From JAWXVD01 sp044425705 (GTDB lineage Bacteria > Bacillota > Clostridia > Lachnospirales > Lachnospiraceae), in the NCBI GenBank assembly GCA_044425705.1, contig JAWXVD010000116.1, positions 1 through 10,745 of the forward strand: a stretch of DNA of 10,745 nucleotides, given 5' to 3'. Shown piece after piece: positions 1 through 6,330 of this stretch (position 1 is the first letter of the stretch; each line of letters opens with the position of its first letter). A program made the position numbers and the translations under genes. Under the pieces are notes generated by a model. That model had not been told where the DNA came from. It was given only the letters and a program-made list of their open reading frames with translations, and made no database searches.

Positions 1-19
1 TCACAGATAGGAGGATATC

Positions 20-415
20 ATGAATATAGCTTTAATTGCACATGATGCAAAGAAAAAATTAATGCAAAATTTTTGCATTGCATACAGAGGGATATTAAGT
101 AAAAATGAATTGTATGCGACTGGAACTACAGGAAGATTAATTGAAGAAGTAACAAATTTAGGGATTCACAAATATCTTGCTGGCCATTTAGGTGGAGAAC
201 AACAAATAGGTGCGCAGATAGAACATAATCATATTGATTTGGTTATATTTTTAAGAGATCCTTTAACACCAAAATCTCATGAGCCAGACGTTAATAATGT
301 TATTAAATTGTGTGATGTTCATAATATTCCTTTGGCTACAAATTTAGCTTCTGCTGAGTTATTAATCAAAGCATTAGATAGAGGAGATTTTGAGTGGCGT
401 GAAATGTATAAATAA
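20..415 (+). CDS. mgsA: Methylglyoxal synthase
   Basis: Predicted cytosolic enzyme that converts dihydroxyacetone phosphate to methylglyoxal and phosphate, a bypass of lower glycolysis. The 131-residue length fits short Gram-positive MgsA proteins. The phosphate-binding ATGTTG motif is at residues 33-38, His8-Asp9 near the N-terminus, RDPLT at 79-83 and HEPDV at 87-91, where Asp90 matches E. coli Asp101. By my recalled alignment to E. coli MgsA, the loop usually reading SGP-GGDQQ is here AGHLGGEQQ (residues 54-62). This places Glu60 where catalytic Asp71 is expected, together with Ser-to-Ala and Pro-to-His changes. The ATG start has an AGGAGG at 9-14 with five bases of spacing. A TAG at 8-10 may end an upstream gene. 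The downstream carboxypeptidase gene begins inside the 3' end, so the two are probably cotranscribed. The family call is secure; full activity is not. Confidence 0.95.
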   Translation: MNIALIAHDAKKKLMQNFCIAYRGILSKNELYATGTTGRLIEEVTNLGIHKYLAGHLGGEQQIGAQIEHNHIDLVIFLRDPLTPKSHEPDVNNVIKLCDVHNIPLATNLASAELLIKALDRGDFEWREMYK

Positions 416-1379
416 ATTTAGGCGAGTAGTTTGCTTAGTAATTGCAATACCGTTCGTATTGAGTGGTTGTAGCTCTACGCAAATATTGATACCATATGAG
501 TTAAACAGCGACAATTCAGGGTTTAATATTTTGACTACAACTGGTACTAAAGGCGAATCTTTTGCCTCTGATCTTTGTATTGTAACACAGGATGTATTTG
601 AAAATACAGATGTTGATATGGAACAAGCAACAGCGGCAGGTTTGTTTGACGTGAACAATAGTGAAGTGCTCTATGCAAAAAATATACATACTTCTTTATA
701 TCCAGCTAGTTTGACAAAAGTACTCACAGCTATTATAGCATTAAAGTATGCCAATGTTGATGATGTAATCACAGCAACTAGCAACGTAGAAATTACTGAA
801 TCTGGAGCACAGCTTTGTGGATTAAAGGCTGGCGATACACTAACGTTAAACCAAGCATTACACGCATTACTAATTTATTCTGCTAATGATGCTGCCGTTG
901 CTATTGCGGAGCATATTGCTGGATCAGTTGAAAATTTTGCAATTATGATGAATGAAGAAGCTGTCAGTATAGGAGCGACTAATTCTAACTTTGTAAATCC
1001 ACATGGTTTAACTGATGAAAATCATTATACAACAGCATATGATTTATATTTGATTTTCAATGAAGCCTTAAATTATAGTTTGTTCCAAGAAATTATAAGT
1101 ATGACTGAATACAGTACTATTTATCATAATAGTGCAGGTGTCGATAAAGAATTATCTATTTCTAATACTAATCAATTTTTGACTGGTGCTCAAACAGCAC
1201 CGGAACAAGTTACTGTAATTGGCGGTAAAACAGGTAGTACAGCAGCTGCTAAAAGTTGTTTAATTTTGCTTAGCAAAGATGCTTCGGGGAATTCTTATAT
1301 ATCTGTAATTTTAGCATCTGATGAACGAGCTATACTTTATGCAGAAATGATAGATTTATTAGAAGAAATATATAATTAG
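399..1379 (+). CDS. D-alanyl-D-alanine carboxypeptidase (S11 family), predicted lipoprotein
   Basis: Serine-type low-molecular-weight penicillin-binding protein that removes the terminal D-alanine from peptidoglycan stem peptides on the outer face of the membrane. All three active-site motifs are present (numbered from the TTG at 390): SLTK at 107-110 with the nucleophilic serine, SAN at 164-166 and KTG at 280-282; HGL is at 205-207. The N-terminus is a short basic segment, a hydrophobic run and a lipobox LSGC with Cys27, so membrane attachment by a lipid is predicted, with maturation by the LspA at 5790-6326. The protein ends soon after the catalytic domain and lacks the C-terminal beta domain and amphipathic anchor of DacA/PBP5. 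The start is uncertain. The longest frame begins with TTG at 390, only three bases after AGGAG (382-386); GTG at 399 has a 12-base spacing and gives a cleaner signal peptide. Both overlap mgsA. Confidence 0.9.
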   Translation: MKCINKFRRVVCLVIAIPFVLSGCSSTQILIPYELNSDNSGFNILTTTGTKGESFASDLCIVTQDVFENTDVDMEQATAAGLFDVNNSEVLYAKNIHTSLYPASLTKVLTAIIALKYANVDDVITATSNVEITESGAQLCGLKAGDTLTLNQALHALLIYSANDAAVAIAEHIAGSVENFAIMMNEEAVSIGATNSNFVNPHGLTDENHYTTAYDLYLIFNEALNYSLFQEIISMTEYSTIYHNSAGVDKELSISNTNQFLTGAQTAPEQVTVIGGKTGSTAAAKSCLILLSKDASGNSYISVILASDERAILYAEMIDLLEEIYN

Positions 1380-1382
1380 CTG

Positions 1383-1411
1383 TTGTTTTTTACCTAAAGA
1401 TGAACTATAAT
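1383..1411 (+). promoter_or_regulatory. Probable sigma-A promoter for the small P-loop gene
   Basis: A TTGTTT box (1383-1388) lies 17 bases before a perfect TATAAT (1406-1411), directly after the carboxypeptidase stop codon. The start point would be near 1418, giving a leader of roughly 50 bases to the ATG at 1471. The -35 matches only the TTG core. It would let the P-loop gene be expressed apart from mgsA and the carboxypeptidase. Confidence 0.55.
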
Positions 1412-1459
1412 ATACATAGATTCATAGTACCGTGCATTAAAAAATTATTTTACTTTAGG
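1393..1459 (+). other. Inverted repeat that could mask the P-loop gene's ribosome binding site in read-through RNA
   Basis: CCTAAAG (1393-1399) is perfectly complementary to CTTTAGG (1453-1459), which overlaps the Shine-Dalgarno AGGAGGT (1457-1463) of the gene at 1471. The left arm lies between the -35 and -10 of the predicted promoter. Only RNA reading through from upstream would contain both arms; RNA started at the local promoter would not. The match is only 7 bp with a long loop, so it may be chance. Confidence 0.3.
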
Positions 1460-1470
1460 AGGTATGACCA

Positions 1471-1890
1471 ATGGTTCAATTAATGGTAGGCAAAAAAGGA
1501 AAAGGCAAGACAAAATATTTATTAGATAAAGTAAATAATGAAGTAAAGGATGTTGCAGGAAATATAACATACCTAGACAAAAGTACCAAGCATATGTTTG
1601 AGTTAAACAATAAGGTTAGGTTAATTGATGTTTCAGATTATAATATTGAAGATAGTAAGGAATTTATCGGATTTATAAGTGGAATTATTTCACAAGATAA
1701 TGATTTACAAAAAATGTATTTTGATAGTTTTCTAAAAATTGCACAAATAGAGAATGAGGGTATGGTTGCAATTGTTTCAAGATTAGAAAAAATTAGTGAA
1801 AAGTTTGATGTTGATTTTATTTTAAGTGTTTCATTGGATGAATGTGAAATGGATGAATGTTTAAAGAAAAACATCATATTATCTCTTTAA
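1471..1890 (+). CDS. Small P-loop ATP-binding protein of unknown function
   Basis: Unknown role. The protein is 139 residues with a clear Walker A motif GKKGKGKT at 7-14, directly after a short hydrophobic beta strand, so nucleotide binding is likely. A hydrophobic strand FILSVSLDE at about 116-124 could supply a degenerate Walker B or sensor strand. No membrane segment or signal peptide is visible. From memory, relatives occur widely in Lachnospiraceae and are often labelled twitching motility protein PilT. That label is not supported, because PilT is far longer and has Asp and His boxes absent here. The ATG has a strong AGGAGGT (1457-1463) seven bases upstream. A promoter lies in the gap before it and a hairpin plus terminator follow it, so it may be a single-gene transcript between the carboxypeptidase and the HlyD-like gene. 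Confidence 0.85.
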   Translation: MVQLMVGKKGKGKTKYLLDKVNNEVKDVAGNITYLDKSTKHMFELNNKVRLIDVSDYNIEDSKEFIGFISGIISQDNDLQKMYFDSFLKIAQIENEGMVAIVSRLEKISEKFDVDFILSVSLDECEMDECLKKNIILSL

Positions 1891-1906
1891 AATAAACGCT
1901 ATTTAA

Positions 1907-1948
1907 GTCTAGTGATTTCACTTGCTTGCAAAAGGTGAAATCATAGAC
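1907..1948 (+). other. Long imperfect hairpin between the P-loop and HlyD-like genes
   Basis: GTCTA (1907-1911) pairs with TAGAC (1944-1948), and TGATTTCAC (1913-1921) pairs with GTGAAATCA (1935-1943), with one bulged G at 1912. This makes a 14-bp stem with a 13-base loop. TAAACG (1893-1898) and CGTTTA (1948-1953) could extend or compete with it. No T-run follows, so it is not a simple terminator. It lies four bases before the terminator hairpin and could protect the 3' end, bind a protein or take part in attenuation. Confidence 0.6.
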
Positions 1949-1952
1949 GTTT

Positions 1953-1979
1953 AAAACCTCGGATTATTCCGAGGTTTTT
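1953..1979 (+). terminator. Rho-independent terminator before the HlyD-like gene
   Basis: AAAACCTCGG (1953-1962) pairs perfectly with CCGAGGTTTT (1969-1978) around a six-base loop, and a run of five T ends at 1979. The A-rich left arm could also let it act on the opposite strand. It lies only about 10 bases before the Shine-Dalgarno of the next gene, leaving no room for a complete promoter in between. Confidence 0.85.
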
Positions 1980-2003
1980 CTATGAGTTCAGGAGGTTTCA
2001 ATT

Positions 2004-3401
2004 TTGTCAAAGAATGAATCTGGGAAAATAATACAATTTGAAAAAGATAAAAATATAAATAAAGGCAATCTATTTTTTGTTGTTATTTTTATTTACATTA
2101 TTATCTGTATTTTCATGTATTTTACAACAGAACATATAAGTAGATATCAAGTAAAAGTTGGTTCTTTAACAGAAAGTAATATTTATCAAGGTATAGCACT
2201 AAGAGATGAAGTTGTTGTAAATAGTGAATATGCTGGTTATGTAAATTATTACTGTCGCGAAGGAGAACGTGCAGGGTTTAATGATCTTGTATGTTCTATT
2301 GATGAAAGTGGTGAATTGCAAGAACTGTTAGTAGAAGAAGCTACAGATGGAAATACTTTATCGGATATAGAATTGAGTGAAGTTCGCTCACAGATTGTAA
2401 GTTTTATTTCTAATACCACAGATGATAATTTTAGTCGTGTTTACGATTTCAAATATGATATTGAAGGTACAGTTTTGAAGTTATCCAACCTAAATATTTT
2501 AGAAAATTTAGAATCTCTAAATTCCTCCATTGATTCTGGAATGATAAATTTATGTAGAACATCTACCTCTGGTATTATAATCTATGCTGTTGATGGATAC
2601 GAAGAGTATACACCTAGTATGATAACAACAACGAATTTTGATACTGATTATTATGAAAAAACATCCCTGATAAGCAATAGTTTAGTGAATGTAGGGGATC
2701 CTATTTATAAATTATCTACTGACGAAAATTGGTCTATTGTCATAGAAACAGATAGTGAACAGGCACAAAGACTTTTAGAAGAAGTTTATATAAAAGTTCG
2801 ATTTCTTAAAAATCAGAATGAATCTTGGGCTGAGGTAAATGTACTTTCAGATGAGAATGACGTTGCTTTAGTAGAACTTATGTTTAATAATTCAATGATT
2901 ACATTTGCTACAGAAAGATTTTTAGATATTGAATTGATTTTTGAAGAAAAGACTGGATTAAAGGTTCCAAATTCGGCAATAGAAGAAAAGAAGTTTTTTT
3001 TGATACCAGAAGATTTTATTACCACTAGCACAGATGGAACAGGCTCAGCAGTTTTATTACTCACTTATGATGAAGATGGAAATAAATTACCTGTTTATAT
3101 CGATATTACCGTATATAATATAGAGGATGGTAATTATTACGTAGATGAAAGTATGTTAAATCTAGGTGATACTATTCTGAAAAGTGACAATTTAGAAACA
3201 TTTACAATTGCACAGAGTGATAGTTTAACTGGTGTTTATAACGTGAATAAGGGATATGCAGAATTCAAACGAATTCAAGTATTATATAGTAATGAAGAAT
3301 ATTCTATTATACAATCAAATTCAACCTATGGTCTGCGTGCATATGATTATATCGTATTAGATGCTGCTACAATTAATATGGATGACTTAGTGATAGAATA
3401 A
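2004..3401 (+). CDS. HlyD-like membrane fusion protein, single-pass, function unknown
   Basis: A 465-residue protein with a short charged cytoplasmic N-terminus, one membrane segment at about residues 22-41 and a long extracytoplasmic part. Residues around 64-100 resemble the first half of a lipoyl/barrel-sandwich domain of HlyD-type adaptors (AGYV at 77-80, then a REGER turn and a Val-Cys-Ser-Ile-Asp strand). A segment VNVGDPIYKL about 225 residues into the protein resembles the second half. No long coiled coil is evident between them. There is no ABC transporter, MFS pump or outer-membrane channel gene beside it; its neighbours are yggS and sepF, which suggests an envelope or division role instead of export. 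That role is inference. Translation starts at a TTG preceded by AGGAGG (1990-1995) with eight bases of spacing. The stop is 15 bases before yggS, so the two are cotranscribed. Confidence 0.75.
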   Translation: MSKNESGKIIQFEKDKNINKGNLFFVVIFIYIIICIFMYFTTEHISRYQVKVGSLTESNIYQGIALRDEVVVNSEYAGYVNYYCREGERAGFNDLVCSIDESGELQELLVEEATDGNTLSDIELSEVRSQIVSFISNTTDDNFSRVYDFKYDIEGTVLKLSNLNILENLESLNSSIDSGMINLCRTSTSGIIIYAVDGYEEYTPSMITTTNFDTDYYEKTSLISNSLVNVGDPIYKLSTDENWSIVIETDSEQAQRLLEEVYIKVRFLKNQNESWAEVNVLSDENDVALVELMFNNSMITFATERFLDIELIFEEKTGLKVPNSAIEEKKFFLIPEDFITTSTDGTGSAVLLLTYDEDGNKLPVYIDITVYNIEDGNYYVDESMLNLGDTILKSDNLETFTIAQSDSLTGVYNVNKGYAEFKRIQVLYSNEEYSIIQSNSTYGLRAYDYIVLDAATINMDDLVIE

Positions 3402-3416
3402 TGGAGAAGGGAAATT

Positions 3417-4097
3417 ATGATTAAAAATAACATAAGAAACATACATGCTAACATCGAAAAGATATGTACTGAAGCAGAACGTTCTGTAGAAGATGTCACC
3501 TTGATTGCTGTTAGTAAAACAAAACCTGTGAATATGGTTCAAGATGCTTATGATGTAGGAATAAGGGATTTTGGAGAAAATAAAGTACAAGAGATTATAG
3601 AAAAATATGAATGTTTACCGAAAGATATTCGCTGGCATATGATTGGTCATTTACAAAGAAATAAAGTGAAATACATTGTAGATAAAGTCTTTTTGATTCA
3701 CAGTGTTGATTCATTACGATTAGCAGAAGAAATCAGCAAAGAAGCGAAAAAAAAGAATATTGTAGTATCTATATTGATTGAAGTGAATGTTGCTAATGAA
3801 GAAAGCAAATATGGAGTTTCTGTGGAAGATACGATTTCATTGATAACAAATATCGCTAAATTACCTAATATAATGATAAAAGGCCTTATGACAATTGCAC
3901 CATTTACAGAAATTCCCAATACAAATCGTATGTATTTTGAGAATTTAAAGCAATTATTTGTTGACATACAAGAAAAAAACATTGATAATGTTAATATGAC
4001 TTATTTGTCAATGGGTATGTCTGGTGATTATGAAGTAGCTATTCAAGAAGGTTCTCACTACGTCAGGGTAGGAACAAGCATATTTGGAGGACGTTAA
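3417..4097 (+). CDS. yggS: YggS/YlmE family PLP-binding protein (PLP homeostasis)
   Basis: A 226-residue single-domain TIM-barrel protein that binds pyridoxal 5'-phosphate and, in studied relatives, controls PLP and amino-acid balance without a known catalytic reaction. The PLP lysine is Lys34 in AVSKTKP (31-37). Other family signatures are FGENKVQE (52-59), IGHLQRNK (76-83), the strand ending MTIAPF (158-163) and SMGMSGDYEVAI (198-209) with the phosphate-binding serine and glycine. The C-terminal VRVGTSIFG is also typical. An ATG follows GGAGAAGGG with good spacing. Its place directly before sepF matches ylmE-sepF in Bacillus and many other Gram-positive bacteria. Cytosolic, full length, nothing missing. 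Confidence 0.95.
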   Translation: MIKNNIRNIHANIEKICTEAERSVEDVTLIAVSKTKPVNMVQDAYDVGIRDFGENKVQEIIEKYECLPKDIRWHMIGHLQRNKVKYIVDKVFLIHSVDSLRLAEEISKEAKKKNIVVSILIEVNVANEESKYGVSVEDTISLITNIAKLPNIMIKGLMTIAPFTEIPNTNRMYFENLKQLFVDIQEKNIDNVNMTYLSMGMSGDYEVAIQEGSHYVRVGTSIFGGR

Positions 4098-4216
4098 CTA
4101 GCCATAGAATACCTGTTTTGTAATTATGCGAAGTCTTTTGAATGGTTAATTTAAAATTATAGGTCAGCTGTAAATTGTAAAAAATAAAATAATAATATAG
4201 GAGAAGTTGCGTAAAT

Positions 4217-4687
4217 ATGATAGATAAATTAATGAATTTTATGAAATTGAACGATGATGACAATGATTATTATGATGATGACGATGACGATACAATTGTC
4301 AATATACCAAGTAATAGATCTAATAAAACAAATGATGATGATAATCGTAAAAATACACCTAAGTTTCAAGCGAATAAAACAACTAGAAAGATTACTAGTA
4401 GTGGCATGGAGGTTTGTGTCATAAGACCAACATCTATTGAAGATGCTAGAGAAATCACATTAACATTATTGGAGAATAGAACGGTTGTCCTTAATTTAGA
4501 AGGACTAGATGTTGAAATTGCGCAGCGTATTATCGATTTTGCATCAGGTTCTTGTTATGCTATCGAAGGTACCTTACAAAAAATTTCTCACTATATTTTT
4601 ATTATTACACCTTCGAGTGTAGGAATATCAGGTGACTTCCAAGAAATCTTGAATGGTTCTGTAAATGTGCCATCATTTAACGAATAG
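4217..4687 (+). CDS. sepF: Cell division protein SepF
   Basis: SepF binds the C-terminus of FtsZ, bundles filaments and anchors the Z-ring to the membrane. The first 11 residues (MIDKLMNFMKL) form an amphipathic helix of the membrane-targeting type. A disordered acidic linker follows with Asp-rich runs at 13-25 and 40-42. The conserved SepF domain spans about 64-142: MEVCVIRP, the helix with IEDAREI, VVLNLEGLD (90-98), RIIDFASG (104-111) and IFIITPSSVGIS (127-138). Length 156 is normal. The ATG has an AGGAG at 4199-4203. The 119-bp gap after yggS contains no convincing terminator or promoter, and aroB begins 12 bases downstream, so it is probably part of the longer operon. Confidence 0.95.
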   Translation: MIDKLMNFMKLNDDDNDYYDDDDDDTIVNIPSNRSNKTNDDDNRKNTPKFQANKTTRKITSSGMEVCVIRPTSIEDAREITLTLLENRTVVLNLEGLDVEIAQRIIDFASGSCYAIEGTLQKISHYIFIITPSSVGISGDFQEILNGSVNVPSFNE

Positions 4688-4699
4688 GAATGATTAATT

Positions 4700-5809
4700 A
4701 TGAATAATAGATTATCTGTTTTATATCAAAGAAAACCTTGTTACGACATTGTATTTTCTTTTTCTTTTGATGGATTAAAAGAGGAAATTATAAATTTACA
4801 AAAGGCAAATAGAAAAATATGTATTGTAACAGACTCTAATGTAAATAAAATTTATGGAAACGAAATTGTAGAATTACTTTCACCAATCTCAAATGATATC
4901 TGTGTTTTTGAATTTCTCGCAGGTGAAGAAAGCAAAACGCTAGATACTGTAGAACAGTTATATATAAAGCTTATTGAACATAAATTTGATAGAAAAGATT
5001 ATTTGATAGCTTTAGGTGGAGGTGTTGTCGGTGATTTGACGGGTTATGTTGCGGCAACTTATTTAAGAGGTATCGACTTTATTCAAGTTCCTACTACATT
5101 ATTATCACAGGTTGATAGTAGTGTTGGTGGAAAAACAGGAGTTGATTTTAAACAATATAAAAATATGGTAGGTGCATTTAAAATGCCAAGCCTTGTTTAT
5201 ACTAATTTGCAAACTTTACAATCTTTAGATGAACGACAATATTTTAATGGATTTGCAGAAGTGATGAAACATGGCCTCATTAAGGATGCAAACTATTATG
5301 AATGGTTAGTTTCTAATATGTATGAAATATGCGAACGTGATCCAATAACTTTAGAAGAATTAGTCCTTAAAAGTTGTCAAATCAAAAAAGCTGTAGTTGA
5401 AAAAGATCCTCATGAAAAGGGAGATCGTGCATTATTGAATTTTGGACATACTTTAGGTCATGCTATTGAAAAATATATGAATTTCACCTTATATCATGGA
5501 GAATGTGTCGCACTTGGTTGTGTTGCTGCAGCATATATTTCATTTAAAAAAGAATATCTTTCAAGTGATGAATATTATGAAGTGCGCGATATGTTCGTTC
5601 CTTTTAACCTTCCAATAACTGTTGAAAATATTGATATCGATGATGTGATTTCCATTACTAAGCTTGATAAAAAAGTAGAAGGTGATTTTATAAAATTTAT
5701 ATTACTAAAAAAAATAGGAAAAGCTTTTATAGATACAACTGTTACAGTTGATGACATGAAACTTGGTCTAAAGGAGATAGTGTATTTAGATGAATTTGAT
5801 GAAAAATAA
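4700..5809 (+). CDS. aroB: 3-dehydroquinate synthase
   Basis: Second enzyme of the shikimate pathway. It closes DAHP to 3-dehydroquinate in the cytosol using NAD and a divalent metal. The NAD-binding glycine motif is GGGVVGDLTGYVAATYLRG (106-124), followed by PTTLLSQVDSSVGGKTGVD (131-149) with active-site Lys145. Predicted metal ligands are Glu187 in GFAEVMKHG, His250 in NFGHTLGHAIE and His266 in YHGECVALG, all intact. Length 369 is typical. The ATG is nine bases after AGGAA, 12 bases beyond sepF, and the 3' end overlaps lspA by 20 bases, so translation may be coupled. No other shikimate gene is present, which is an unusual setting: in Bacillus the sepF-lspA interval holds ylmG, ylmH, divIVA, ileS and ylyA. 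A sugar-phosphate cyclase of secondary metabolism is the alternative, but the motifs favour AroB. Confidence 0.95.
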   Translation: MNNRLSVLYQRKPCYDIVFSFSFDGLKEEIINLQKANRKICIVTDSNVNKIYGNEIVELLSPISNDICVFEFLAGEESKTLDTVEQLYIKLIEHKFDRKDYLIALGGGVVGDLTGYVAATYLRGIDFIQVPTTLLSQVDSSVGGKTGVDFKQYKNMVGAFKMPSLVYTNLQTLQSLDERQYFNGFAEVMKHGLIKDANYYEWLVSNMYEICERDPITLEELVLKSCQIKKAVVEKDPHEKGDRALLNFGHTLGHAIEKYMNFTLYHGECVALGCVAAAYISFKKEYLSSDEYYEVRDMFVPFNLPITVENIDIDDVISITKLDKKVEGDFIKFILLKKIGKAFIDTTVTVDDMKLGLKEIVYLDEFDEK

Positions 5810-6326
5810 AAAAATATTACTGATTGTTGATATTGTTCTACTAATTTTACTCGTTGCATTAGATCAAATTACGAAAAGTATTGCGGTCGTTTATTTGAAA
5901 GATCAACCAGCAATCCCACTAATTGAAGGCGTTTTTGAATTTCGTTATTTGGAAAACAGAGGCGCTGCTTTTGGTATGCTTCAAGATCAAAGATTATTTT
6001 TCTTAATAGTTACAGTAATCATTTTAAGTGCTATTTTATATCTTATTATAAAATTACCGTGTGAAAAAAAATATCAATGGTTAAATTTCACTTTAATTGT
6101 AGTAAGTGCTGGCGCAGTGGGAAATATGATTGATCGTGCAATGCTTGTTTATGTTATTGATTTCTTATATTTTTCTTTAATAGACTTTCCAATTTTTAAT
6201 GTGGCTGATATTTATGTGACTATTTCTTCAATTGTCTTAGGTTTACTTTATCTCTTTTATTATAAGGAAGATGACTTTGATTTTTTGAATACGAAAAAAA
6301 ATAAAGGTAATAGTAAGGAAGTATAG
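5790..6326 (+). CDS. lspA: Lipoprotein signal peptidase II
   Basis: Integral-membrane aspartic protease that cleaves the signal peptide of diacylglyceryl-modified prolipoproteins. Four membrane segments are visible at roughly 8-34, 68-88, 98-117 and 135-158. Family motifs are present: DQITK (25-29), YLENRGAAFG (53-62), SAGAVGNMIDR (106-116), and the two catalytic aspartates Asp124 in VIDF and Asp140 in FNVAD. The C-terminal 20 residues are a charged tail. The ATG at 5790 is the earliest in-frame start; another ATG at 5799 is possible. AAGGAG at 5771-5776 is far from 5790, so coupling to aroB translation may matter. It is followed by an RluD-type gene, the widespread lspA-ylyB pairing. One predicted substrate in this window is the DD-carboxypeptidase. 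Confidence 0.96.
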   Translation: MNLMKNKKILLIVDIVLLILLVALDQITKSIAVVYLKDQPAIPLIEGVFEFRYLENRGAAFGMLQDQRLFFLIVTVIILSAILYLIIKLPCEKKYQWLNFTLIVVSAGAVGNMIDRAMLVYVIDFLYFSLIDFPIFNVADIYVTISSIVLGLLYLFYYKEDDFDFLNTKKNKGNSKEV

Positions 6327-6330
6327 TTTA

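Noticed and set aside
1471..1890. Annotation as twitching motility ATPase PilT
   Set aside because: Only the Walker A motif is shared; length and remaining motifs do not fit PilT and no pilus genes are nearby.
2004..3401. Adaptor of a type I secretion or drug efflux system
   Set aside because: No ABC, MFS or channel gene is adjacent and the neighbours are yggS and sepF.
4098..4216. Possible terminator or promoter between yggS and sepF
   Set aside because: No stable hairpin with a T-run and no -35/-10 pair with proper spacing was found.
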